A stretch of 59,077 nt of DNA, from positions 1-59,077 of the forward strand of contig CAILRB010000022.1 of NCBI GenBank assembly GCA_903836465.1, given 5' to 3'. Source of the stretch: an uncultured Chlorobiaceae bacterium. Lineage in GTDB: Bacteria; Bacteroidota; Chlorobiia; Chlorobiales; Chlorobiaceae. Every line of letters starts with the position of its first letter. Position 1 is the first letter of the stretch. This document shows positions 8,364 through 18,000 of this stretch, piece by piece. The translations under genes were made by a program, and so were the position numbers. The notes below the pieces were generated by a model. The model saw nothing but the letters and a program-made list of their open reading frames with translations. It made no database searches and was not told where the DNA came from.

Positions 8364-8984
8364 AGTCGATCTTGGCAAGCCGGAACCGTACAGCCTTTGC
8401 GAAAAATAGAGTGGACTGATGATTTCAACACGGTCAAGCAGCCCAACAGTCATCTTACCCCCCGGGAAAAATTGAAACCGGGGGACAATTATCAATAAAA
8501 TCAGGCAGCACAGATTGTTTCTCGGGCTTTTCAGGCGCCAGTTCTGTACCACACTTTGGCACGCCATCGTCAGAGAAGACGCAGTGAGGCTGCCAGTTTC
8601 CAGAAAAGTAATATCGCCACAATCGTAAAGCACGGGAGGCGCCGCTTCACGCAACCGCGCCTTGAGACGTCGTGAGTATGCAGCATCAGCACTGCTTACC
8701 ACCCAAAGAGCTCGTGCCTGCCAATACTCAACAACCTGGCTGAGTAAAAATCCGCGCCCAAGCAGGTTTTGCATGCGTTTTTCGTCAACGATGTGCTGGC
8801 AGGCACAAGAGAGATATTTTGCATCCGGAAGCAACAGGTCTGCAGGTGTGCACTGTATTGCATGCAGGTGACGAGCCAGACGATTGTACTCTCCATGCGA
8901 CAGAAGCTCTGGAAGCCCACAATCAAGGGTGCTGTCAGCAGAAGAATAGCTTTTGTATTCAGAGAGAGTGTTAGCATTGGTCAA
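8313..8984 (-). pseudogene. Truncated DprA-like DNA-processing gene
   Basis: The first ~130 residues resemble DprA/Smf-like proteins. A helical N-terminal part is followed by ARALWVVSSADAAYSRRLKARL and AAPPVLYDCGD, the lead-in to the Rossmann core. Where the family normally continues into its VGSR nucleotide-fold signature, this reading turns into unrelated, mostly hydrophobic sequence. Another frame near 8480-8560 gives a protein-like tail (ELAPEKPEKQ), so an internal deletion plus frameshift is the likely lesion. The start overlaps the stop of the helicase gene (ATGA), showing coupled translation. DprA loads RecA on incoming single-stranded DNA; this product would lack the DNA-binding core. 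Confidence 0.65.
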
Positions 8985-11056
8985 TCATATCCTGTTTGTG
9001 CGAGCGCCACAGGCCACACTTCACCGCATCCACAGCTTCTCAAAAGCCAGGAACAGACCGTCAATGTCCAGCGAGAATCCACCGTGTCGTCAACCAGAAA
9101 AACCGAACCTTTCGGGAATTTTTGCTCTTTAACGGCGAGAGAGCCATCAATGTTTCTTGCCTGTTGCGAACTGTTTGCCATGGTTTTCTGCTTTGGCCTC
9201 TCCTCGATCCTGGCAATCACCTTCTGGAAAGGCAGACTCAGAGCATTAGCAAGGCGTTGCGCAAAATTCGGAACGAGGTCAGGGTGACGCAAGGACGGAA
9301 CACAAGTTACCCATCCTGGCGCCGGAGCAGGATTCCATTGACGAATCATCTCGGCACAAGCATTAACCAATGCGTCAGAAAAAAAGTTGTCCTGATGTCT
9401 GCCTTGTCTGACAAGTCCGCCCCACCCGGCATCACCACAAATACAGAGCGCCTTGCCTGGCTCGGCCTGCAACGCTGCTGGAATTTTTCCTTTAACCCGA
9501 TAGCAAGGCAGACCGCCAGCAGGCCACTGAAGTCTTGGTTCGATAGCCAGAGTGGTACGACGCAAAAAAGTAACCGCATCCTGAACAACTCTTTCCTCAA
9601 CGGTCAACGGCAACTCTGGCAACAAAGGAAAACTGACCGTATTTGGATCACCATCGAGTGCATGAACAAGAAAGCCCATGTGTTCAGAAAATGGCAAGTT
9701 AAGATATTCCTGCATTTGTTGCTGTTCATCACGACGCAATGCCGTCAGTCGAGCTGCGCGATCCCAAAAGCTTTCACCCAGTGTGGCCGTCGTCAATTGC
9801 CACTTGCTCCCCTGCTTGACCACTGAAGCTGGTGACTCAAGAGAGAGCAGCGCAATGGTCTTCTCAATACGTCCATTACTCAGATTGACCCTCCCCTGAA
9901 GTTCGGGAACAGAGAGGCCAGCAGGCTCCTTCTCAAGCGCACGAATGACCTGGTCAACCTCCTGCCGGGTTGGAAAAGCGCTCTTGATGAACCAGTCTGT
10001 AATATCTCTCTCTTCTCTGCCACTGAGCAGGATGCCGTAAGCTGATTTCAGAGCACGACCGGCGCGACCGACCTGCTGATAGTAAGCAACAACTGATCCC
10101 GGCATCTGATAATGAATCACAAAAGCAAGATCAGGCTTGTCGTAACCCATACCAAGCGCGGAGGTTGCAACAAGCGCCTTGACCGTGTTATGCAACAGCG
10201 CCTGCTCAAGTTCAGGTCGGCGATCACCAGTTTCTCCCGTATAGGCCTCAACCCTGAACCCGCGACTTTTCAGCCATGAGGCAACCTGGTTAGCATCACG
10301 CACGGTCAGCGTGTAGATGATTCCACACCCTTGAAGTACAGCAAGTTGTTCGGCCAGCCAGGCGAGGCGCTCTGCCTGATCAGGTAATGAGATGGTTTGC
10401 AAGGTGAGCGATGGACGATTCAAATCACCACGCAACACCTCCAAATGAGGCCCAAGCACGTCGGCAAGATCTTCCATGACACGGTTGTTTGCGGTGGCCG
10501 TCGTTGCAAGCAGTCGAAGATTTTGTGGCAGGGTTTTCACAATCCGCTCCAGCAATCGATAGTGTGGCCGAAAATCGTGACCCCAGTCAGAAATACAGTG
10601 AGCTTCATCAATGACCAGCATTGAGATCTGCCCGGTAATACGAGCAAGAATATTGGAGCGGAACCGTTCATTCGCCAGCCGTTCTGGAGAGATGACCAGA
10701 ATGTCAATCGTATTGCAGTGGATGCCCATTTCAACTTCAGCCCAGTCATCCGGGTTATCTGAGTTGATAGTAGCAGCTCGCACACCCATACGTTCCGCCG
10801 CCTCAATCTGGTTGCGCATCAAAGCAAGCAGTGGTGAAATCAACAGAGCAGGGCCATTACCCCCTTCACGAAGTAACCTGGTGGCAATAAAATAGACAAA
10901 GCTTTTTCCCCACCCGGTCTTCTGAACAACCAGCAATCGTCCTCGACCTTCAACAAGGTAACGAATTGCAGCCTCCTGATTATCGTGGAACACTGCATCG
11001 GGATAGCCAGAACCTATCCGCAGAAGCTCCAATGCCTTTGCTGACACATACATCAT
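8981..11056 (-). CDS. RecQ-family helicase with C-terminal phosphoribosyltransferase-like domain
   Basis: This ~690-aa protein starts with an SF2 helicase core: Walker A QKTGWGKS near residue 50, DEAH near 152 followed by CISDWGHDFRPHY, and the late motifs GMGYDKPDLAFVIHY and QQVGRAGR. This is a RecQ-type arrangement. A winged-helix-like part follows, and the last ~60 residues contain GSVFLVDDTVDSRWT, the PRPP-binding loop signature of phosphoribosyltransferases such as ComF. ATG at 11056 is preferred to the GTG six bases upstream because AGGAG sits five bases before it. It forms an operon with the broken DprA-like gene, which points to DNA uptake, recombination or defence. The role is inferred. 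Confidence 0.85.
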   Translation of the reverse strand: MMYVSAKALELLRIGSGYPDAVFHDNQEAAIRYLVEGRGRLLVVQKTGWGKSFVYFIATRLLREGGNGPALLISPLLALMRNQIEAAERMGVRAATINSDNPDDWAEVEMGIHCNTIDILVISPERLANERFRSNILARITGQISMLVIDEAHCISDWGHDFRPHYRLLERIVKTLPQNLRLLATTATANNRVMEDLADVLGPHLEVLRGDLNRPSLTLQTISLPDQAERLAWLAEQLAVLQGCGIIYTLTVRDANQVASWLKSRGFRVEAYTGETGDRRPELEQALLHNTVKALVATSALGMGYDKPDLAFVIHYQMPGSVVAYYQQVGRAGRALKSAYGILLSGREERDITDWFIKSAFPTRQEVDQVIRALEKEPAGLSVPELQGRVNLSNGRIEKTIALLSLESPASVVKQGSKWQLTTATLGESFWDRAARLTALRRDEQQQMQEYLNLPFSEHMGFLVHALDGDPNTVSFPLLPELPLTVEERVVQDAVTFLRRTTLAIEPRLQWPAGGLPCYRVKGKIPAALQAEPGKALCICGDAGWGGLVRQGRHQDNFFSDALVNACAEMIRQWNPAPAPGWVTCVPSLRHPDLVPNFAQRLANALSLPFQKVIARIEERPKQKTMANSSQQARNIDGSLAVKEQKFPKGSVFLVDDTVDSRWTLTVCSWLLRSCGCGEVWPVALAQTGYD

Positions 11057-11219
11057 GTGCACTCCTTGTTGATAATCATTAAAAGAAGCGGTGAGAGGTA
11101 TTGTCCATCAAAACCGCAATCCCATGCAATAATTAGCACGTAATCGGGATAAAAATACAAAAATAATTCAGCGACACACAAATAATACGTTATTTTTTCA
11201 GAATCCGACTCTTGTCAGT

Positions 11220-12428
11220 TTATTTTTCAGCCCATCTCATGGCTGCGAGCGACGCCAGACTGAGCATGAAAAAACCTGCCGTTAGAGGAAGGACGGTTCC
11301 GTTGTAGCTCTGACCAATGACGGTTCCTGCAATAAGTGAGATAAAGGTTGACAGCGAACCTACAATACCGGCTCCGATACCGGCGATTTTTCCGAGAGAC
11401 TCCATGGCCAGTGCGTTGAGGTTGCCGAAGAGTATTCCTGTGGCGAAAAACGTTGCAAAAAGGTATACCATGAGTGTCCAGAGCGGCGGATCTCCATGAC
11501 ACCAGAACGCAAACAGAAAGAATCCTGTTGCGAGTGCGATGATTGAAAGGAGCGCACGTTTTGAAAGGGACTGCATGGTGTGGCGCAGCACAAACCGGGC
11601 ATTACATAATGATGCGCCGCCTATCGAGAGTGCAAGAACGGCAAAATAGAGAGGAAACGCCGTTCCAAGCGCATACTCTTCCTGAAAAATCTGCTGCGCC
11701 GAATTCAGGTAGCCCAGAAAAAAGCCGTTGACAAGACCGGCGGTTACCGTATAGCCGATTGCATGACGGTTGCCGAAAATGATCATCACAGTGCCAATGA
11801 TCGGTTTGAATGAGAAAGGAACTCTCTTTTCTTTCGATAGGGTTTCAGGCTGACGGAGTGCGAACCAGACAAGCGTGAGCAATGCCAGAAAGAGAAATGA
11901 CGCAAAAATGGAACGCCATCCTGCAAGCAGCAGCATACCCTGTCCGAGTGCCGGGGCAATAATGGGCACAATGATAAAAACCGTCATTACAAAAGACATG
12001 ACGCGTGCCATGGCACTCCCCTCGTAACGGTCGCGAACGATGGCAATTGAGACGATGCGGGGGCCAGCCGTTCCGAATCCCTGAAGGAACCTTCCTGCAA
12101 GCATGACAGGCAGGGTTGTGGCAAAGAGTGAGAGCAGACACCCTGTTATAAAGAGTCCGTAACCAAGATAAATAGCCGGTTTGCGTCCTGTATTGTCTGA
12201 AACCGGGCCGTAAAGCAGTTGACCGGAAGCCATTCCGAAAAAAAACAGGGAGATAATGAGCTGTGAACGGTTGTTGTCGATGGCTCCGAGATCCCTGCCT
12301 ATTTCAGGGAGGGCGGGCAGCATCGTATCGATGGAGAGTGCGACCAGCGACATCATCATCGCCGTCAGTGAAATGAATTCCGCTATTCCCAATTCCGGGA
12401 TTTCACCTTTTTTCAGGAAACGGATCAC
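11220..12428 (-). CDS. MFS multidrug efflux transporter, Bcr/CflA type
   Basis: The 402-aa protein shows twelve hydrophobic segments. Early motifs are typical of drug:H+ antiporter-1 pumps: SIDTMLPALPEIGRDLGA in helix 1, then GQLLYGPVSDNTGRKPAIY, the conserved loop between helices 2 and 3. GRFLQGFGTAGPRIVSIAIVRD recalls the Bcr/CflA subfamily. It should sit in the inner membrane and export drugs or small metabolites using the proton gradient; the substrate is unknown. It runs in the same direction as the helicase gene, with a 163-base gap that contains only AT-rich sequence. Confidence 0.88.
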   Translation of the reverse strand: MIRFLKKGEIPELGIAEFISLTAMMMSLVALSIDTMLPALPEIGRDLGAIDNNRSQLIISLFFFGMASGQLLYGPVSDNTGRKPAIYLGYGLFITGCLLSLFATTLPVMLAGRFLQGFGTAGPRIVSIAIVRDRYEGSAMARVMSFVMTVFIIVPIIAPALGQGMLLLAGWRSIFASFLFLALLTLVWFALRQPETLSKEKRVPFSFKPIIGTVMIIFGNRHAIGYTVTAGLVNGFFLGYLNSAQQIFQEEYALGTAFPLYFAVLALSIGGASLCNARFVLRHTMQSLSKRALLSIIALATGFFLFAFWCHGDPPLWTLMVYLFATFFATGILFGNLNALAMESLGKIAGIGAGIVGSLSTFISLIAGTVIGQSYNGTVLPLTAGFFMLSLASLAAMRWAEK

Positions 12429-12471
12429 AGCTTGCGTTAAAGGGTTTACGGCGAGACAGCAGCAACAGCCA

Positions 12472-12876
12472 CTACCGAATAAAGAGATACACTATCATTC
12501 CTGCCAATACAGCAGTGACTCCGGCAAAAAGAAGAGATTGGCGAATGAGACGGATTCTCTGCAGCTCAATCCGTTGCACCAGCGACGTATTCTGTTCGGC
12601 TAATGTCTTGATCAAACCGGAAGAAGCCTGAATTTCCTCCTCCAAACTCTCTACTCTCTCATCCAGTCTATCCAAACGTGCTTTAAGCAGATCACTCTCC
12701 GACAACTCTGTGCTGTATGAGGAATACACCATGCTCTCATCAACTGAAAGACGCTTATTTTTACTTCTTATGCTTTTCCAGAGCGTTCCCGCTTTCTCTG
12801 CAACTGAAGGCGCACGTTCAATCACCTTATCCCAAGGAATCTGAGAGGCAACTTTCAGTATTGTTCTTGCTATCAT
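12472..12876 (-). CDS. Small coiled-coil protein with C-terminal membrane anchor
   Basis: This 134-aa protein is not recognised. Residues 60-105 have a strong heptad pattern (LLKARLDRLDERVESLEEEI), and residues 113-133 are one hydrophobic helix ending at the C-terminus. It is therefore a likely tail-anchored coiled-coil protein facing the cytoplasm. The N-terminal part is basic. It lies between the MFS gene and a methyltransferase on the same strand, downstream of the eCIS ATPase, but nothing in its sequence ties it to either. Confidence 0.6.
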   Translation of the reverse strand: MIARTILKVASQIPWDKVIERAPSVAEKAGTLWKSIRSKNKRLSVDESMVYSSYSTELSESDLLKARLDRLDERVESLEEEIQASSGLIKTLAEQNTSLVQRIELQRIRLIRQSLLFAGVTAVLAGMIVYLFIR

Positions 12877-12906
12877 AATTTTTACCTGTGATGCATTGAG
12901 GTGACG

Positions 12907-13629
12907 TTAACTCCCCTGCTCTTTCTTAAACACCATGACAAGGCCGGAATCACGCTCCCGGTTAAAGGGCTTTTTATCAAAACCGGCATACATGCCAGAC
13001 AGCGAGAATCCAACGTCGGTATGCCTGTGAAGATAACTGTCGGCAGTGAGAGGATACAGTATTGTCTGCTCATTGAAAATCTTCCGGCCACCAGAATGAA
13101 GCTCGACATCAAAAATGACACGTTCCTGAGAAATGAGCGGATAGCTGCGATAAAAAGCTACTGAACCATCGTCGACAGTTTTGACCGGAAAACGGTACTC
13201 AGCAAGCCCAAGAATATAGTCCCAGTTCACCACCTGAAAAATCCAGCAACCTCCCGGTTCAAGAGCAGTATAGACATTCTGAAGCAAAGCTAAAAATCGG
13301 GCAGATGGAAGATGGGCCACAACATTGCCTGTGGAATAGATCAAACGGAACGAACAACGCAAAGATGCAAGATCTGCAATGTTCATACAATGAAATTCTG
13401 AGCCAGGAAAGGAGGCCTTTGCCTCATCAATCATCTTCGGATCAAGATCAATGCCTGTTGTACGGAAACCGTCCCGTTGAAATCTTCCACAATAGTGACC
13501 CGGCCCGCATCCGGCATCAAGGATACTACTTCCCGAAGGAGCGGCATGTTCATAAAGGAAGAGATATACCGCTTCACGGAACGGAAAAAGCTGCTCATAC
13601 CACGGAGCAAATTCAGAATACAATGACAT
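12907..13629 (-). CDS. Class I SAM-dependent methyltransferase
   Basis: The 240-aa protein has the usual methyltransferase motifs: ILDAGCGPGHYCGRF (SAM-binding motif I), TTGIDLDPKMI (ribose-binding acid), and FRLIYSTGNVVAHLP around motif IV. The N-terminal SLYSEFAPWYEQLFPF is common in small-molecule methyltransferases of the type-11/25 groups. The substrate cannot be read from sequence. It lies 66 bases downstream of the eCIS ATPase gene on the same strand and might be cotranscribed with it, but no known eCIS needs such an enzyme. Confidence 0.8.
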   Translation of the reverse strand: MSLYSEFAPWYEQLFPFREAVYLFLYEHAAPSGSSILDAGCGPGHYCGRFQRDGFRTTGIDLDPKMIDEAKASFPGSEFHCMNIADLASLRCSFRLIYSTGNVVAHLPSARFLALLQNVYTALEPGGCWIFQVVNWDYILGLAEYRFPVKTVDDGSVAFYRSYPLISQERVIFDVELHSGGRKIFNEQTILYPLTADSYLHRHTDVGFSLSGMYAGFDKKPFNRERDSGLVMVFKKEQGS

Positions 13630-13695
13630 AACTCGTTATGGATAATGGAGTATTTGGTTTCCAGAAAGGTGGGACCGATGCAGGGAAGGATTGCA

Positions 13696-15024
13696 TTACA
13701 CCACCTTCCCCTCCTTGATAAATTCACGAATAATGGCGTTTTCAAGCCATTTCGTATTGAGCGGTTCGTCTGGATTTGCAAGCGATTCGACGGCGCAATA
13801 ATGGACGACATTCAGTATTCCCGCACCGGAGAGCTCAAAGCGTGTGGCTATCTTCTGCCAGTCGATATCTGTATCGAACGTCATTTGATGCGGCAGTGTT
13901 TTGGCCCATATTTTATGCCGCTCATCAGCCTTCGGCATTGGAAACTGGATGATCGTTTGAAATCGACGGGCAAAAGCTTCATCGATATTGTTTCTGCGGT
14001 TGGAGGCCAGAATGACAAGACCGTTGTAGCTTTCAATACGCTGCAACAGATACGCTACCTCCTGATTGGCATATTTGTCGTGAGCATCATGGATTTCAGT
14101 CCGCTTGCCGAAGAGTGCATCGGCTTCATCAAAAAAGAGAATCCAGTTTTTGTTTTCAGCCTTGTCGAAAAGCCGCGAAAGGTTTTTTTCAGTCTCTCCA
14201 ATGTATTTTGATACGACCCGTGACAAATCGATACGAAAAACATCTTTTCCGGTCTGCTTGCCCAGCAGGCTTGCTGTCAGTGTCTTGCCGGTGCCCGGAG
14301 GTCCATAGAACAAGGCACGGTAGCCGGGCTTGATTCTTTTCTTCATCCCCCACTCCTGCAGCAGTGTGTTGTTATGAGTAATCCAGTTTTCTATTTCGCG
14401 GATCTGCTGCAAGGTGCCTGAGGGCAGCACAAGATCGTCCCACTCCATGTCAGTCTCAATGTATTCAGCCGGAAACTCCATGCTGAAGCGGGGTTTGCTG
14501 ACAGTGCCGATCGTGAGCTGTTCAACCACCTCCGGGTTGAGAATCAGCCGGCCGCTCATTGCCGGTTCGCCTTCACGAACAGACTCCAGCCAGAGGATAT
14601 GCTCTTTCATAAACCAGTGCTCGCTGCTGAAGATACTCTGAACTTCAAGACGCTTTTCTATATCGTTACCTGCGAGAATAAATTGAGCCGTTTCGCCTGT
14701 CGGGAGTATTCCCCGGTGGTTTGTACCTTTGACACCGCCGAATTCAGGGAAGTCTCCACCTTCGGGAAGATGTTCTGTGATGATTTGGTTGAAGAAATCG
14801 GGCAGGATATGGGGAGCTAACGCCGACATAAGAATAGCAAATTCCTCATAGCCGGGATTGTGGCGTTCCATGAAATCGGCAAGCCAGGAATTATCACTGG
14901 AAAAGCTTAATGGACTTCGATCAAGGAATTCAATTTGTCCGAGGTATACGCGGAGAGAACTCGATACACTATTCTTCAGCCAATCGAAGATACCTTGCAG
15001 GTTCTCGGCATTTGAGTTCATCAC
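13696..15024 (-). CDS. eCIS AAA+ ATPase (Afp15/Pvc15-like)
   Basis: This 442-aa protein has a specific N-terminal half of about 225 residues and a C-terminal AAA+ module. Walker A is GPPGTGKT (241-248), Walker B is FFDEAD (297-302), followed by sensor 1 ILASNRRN and an arginine-finger region AFARRFQ. Such an ATPase is a hallmark of extracellular contractile injection systems (Afp15, Pvc15). It is thought to aid particle assembly or cargo loading rather than recycle the sheath as ClpV does in T6SS. It is the last gene of the eCIS locus, 74 bases after the cargo gene. No Shine-Dalgarno is obvious. Confidence 0.92.
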   Translation of the reverse strand: MMNSNAENLQGIFDWLKNSVSSSLRVYLGQIEFLDRSPLSFSSDNSWLADFMERHNPGYEEFAILMSALAPHILPDFFNQIITEHLPEGGDFPEFGGVKGTNHRGILPTGETAQFILAGNDIEKRLEVQSIFSSEHWFMKEHILWLESVREGEPAMSGRLILNPEVVEQLTIGTVSKPRFSMEFPAEYIETDMEWDDLVLPSGTLQQIREIENWITHNNTLLQEWGMKKRIKPGYRALFYGPPGTGKTLTASLLGKQTGKDVFRIDLSRVVSKYIGETEKNLSRLFDKAENKNWILFFDEADALFGKRTEIHDAHDKYANQEVAYLLQRIESYNGLVILASNRRNNIDEAFARRFQTIIQFPMPKADERHKIWAKTLPHQMTFDTDIDWQKIATRFELSGAGILNVVHYCAVESLANPDEPLNTKWLENAIIREFIKEGKVV

Positions 15025-15098
15025 TAATAAGTCAATAAAGTTATTAAGACCTCACACGGGCCATATTCTCAAACATCAAAAGTGAATAAAGGATGAAT

Positions 15099-18000
15099 CT
15101 ATAGGTGAGGCCAGGATGATGAACCTCCGACATTATAGATTGTAATCGGACCTTTGTTTATTGCTCCCTTTTCTTTTTTCAATGGATTCACTGAAAGAAT
15201 CTTCCACGTATGCCAGGAAACCATTAGTTTGGTCGCCAAACGTCCCTCTGCAGGATTTGGTGCAGCGTTATCGCTTTTTTGGGGATAAATAACCTTGACT
15301 TGATAGAAAACGGCTTGCTTTTGGTCACCATGTACCAGAGACTTTACCTCCGACTCGGCTTCCCTTTCGTGATCTCCGTTTGCCTTATACGTAAGTGGCG
15401 TGAGGTTTTTTATGTCGTTTCCCGGTCCTCCAAGCAAGCGATTTAACAGATGACCTTGAACGTAAAGTTTTGTGCCATTTCGTTGTTTCGGGATTTCATC
15501 CATAATCGCGGGTTTGACACTTACTCCGCTTCCTTTCAAGTGCTTTGGAGTAAGGAAATTCGCTGTCATTTCGACACCTCCTAATTTTGCATCAGGTGCT
15601 GAATAATCAGGTTTTTCCGATTCTATATTTTCAGCGCTGAGCCCTTCAATTTCAACTTCTTTGGTTTGACCTTTTATTTCCTCGCTTGCTGACGCAGTAA
15701 AATGAAGAGTCTCTTTACGCTCTTTTTTTAAATCTATAACAAGATTAAGCGTTGACAGGTTATATCGCTTTTTGATGGGAATCAACTTCTTGCGCACAAC
15801 CTCTTCATTAAAGTATTTTTCATTCAACAACTTTTCGGAGTCACTGATTGCGGCCAATTTATCACCTCGTCTCTTCTCCTCACTTCTTTCATCATCTTTA
15901 TTCTTGCCGTTCAGCTTTTTTGCTTCCACCTCAATCTTGCCGGCACTTTTTTTCTTTCCACCACCGCCCGGGGTTACAATCCATTTCTCCCCTTGAGCCT
16001 GGACACTGAAAGTTATCCCCTTCACTTTGCCTTTGATTGCATCCAACGCTTTATCCAGTTCAGCCTTCGAATACGGCGCTTTGTTTTTCAGCCCATCCAA
16101 ACTGCTCTTTAACGTCTTGTTGGCATCCTGAGCGGCCGCAGCATTTTTGTCCGGATTGCGGGATTTTCCACCGCCCGGCGGGGTTCCTTTCTTCCCTTGT
16201 TTAACGTCAGCCTTTTTCGGCGCAGCTTTTTTCGGGGCAACGGTTGGCTTTGGCACAGAGCCGTCCTCCTTGAATGTGCCCTGCCCTGCTCCTGGCCCGC
16301 CAGTTTTTTCAGGCAAGGTTTTATCCACCATGCTTGTCATAAACTTTGACGGGTCAAATTCAGGTTTTTTCAGCTCGATTTCGGGAGCCACTCCTGAACC
16401 CAAAACATAGTCTTTGACTGAAGCACTCAGGCCGATCGGGTCGGTCAAGGGCCACTCTTTTGAGAAGAGCGGCCACGTCCATTTTTCATCAGGAGCCGGT
16501 GACCACCATGGACTATCCAGTTCAATAAAAAAGTCGCCACCCAAACCAAGCATTGGTTGGGCGATCATCTCCAGGGTACCGCTGACGTAAAATATCCCCG
16601 GATCTCTATATCCGATGGTTGGACGTGCATCTGCATACGCCTTGACTCCTATATCGGCGTTTAAACCAATGCCGAATTTAATATCATGCGCAATAATTTC
16701 AATTCCGGCACCTCCTTCAGCACGCAATCGCAGCCCTGCATAAGCTGAAATATTGATGGAGCCGGAGATTTGAATATTTTTCTGGATATCAGGGTCGGTA
16801 GAGTAGGTTCCAAGAATTTCAATGTTATACATTTTTGCGGGACCTAACTTCGCCAGTGCGTGCAGACTGATATTGGCAAATAAATTTAAATTACCGACTA
16901 ATGGAATTCCATAGTAAGCTTTTGCTTCAAACTTGATGAGTTGTTTTTCCCAATCTCTTTGTTTGAATAACTCAATTTCAGCAGGAGGGGCTATTTTACC
17001 GATGACGGTAATGGCACCGTTTCCATCCACAACAACATTGACTGTTCCGGCAAACCATGTTGTCAGATTAAATCCCAATTGACCGGTTGCGGCAAGGGCT
17101 CGTTGTTTCTGGTTTGATTTCGGAGCAGGAACAGGTGCTGGAGCAGCCGCATTTTGAACGTTTTCTTTGCCACCTGCGGCAGAAATTGCGTTTTTGGCAA
17201 AGCTGTTGGCGGCATTCAGATCGGTAGCGACAAATTGAATTTCGCCTGATAACTTATCGGCATTATAAGAGGCTTTACCACCTATATCAACGGTTCCGTC
17301 GGCATTATAGATAACATCTGCAGATCCACTGAATGATTTATAAGCGATCGCCAACGAAACCTGACCTGTCAGGTTATCCTTTGTATTATCTAATTTTAAC
17401 TGCCCTTTTGCGATACCTTTAACAGTAATGTCGGCTGTAGCGTCAATTTTTGGTTTGTTGGTATTTTCAATGGATAAATTTAACAGGGAGTCGACAAAAC
17501 CCCCGATTTCAACCTTGAGATTTGTCACCCCAAGAGTTAACTTCCCATTATCAAATCTATTAACCGGTGTTGGCAAGTTCCCGACTTTAAGGCCCAATCC
17601 TCCGAGCAAGGCCGAGTTTTTTTGAACTGCTTTCAGCCAGTCATTGGTATTGCCTCCAGCCGGTGTTAACGAGGCATATCCTCCGGAAACCTCACTGTTT
17701 GTAACCTTGAAATTTATATACATTCCACCGAGTTGCTCACCCCATGCGTTGAGCAAAGGCATCGACCCTTTCCCGAGTGAATCATAGTTTTTACTCTTGT
17801 CGACTTTAATCTTCACTCGTCCTTCACCGGTCAACCCTTTCACCATAACTCGAACATCCAGACCTTTGCCGCCTTGAGCCTCAATTTCATCTCTGACCTT
17901 CTCTGTAGGATTGAAGGTATTGGAGGAGAGAATGACAACACCCGAACTTGCAGTTATCTGATTGCCTGTAACAGCAGCGGCCGGGTGAATTTTCTGGGTT

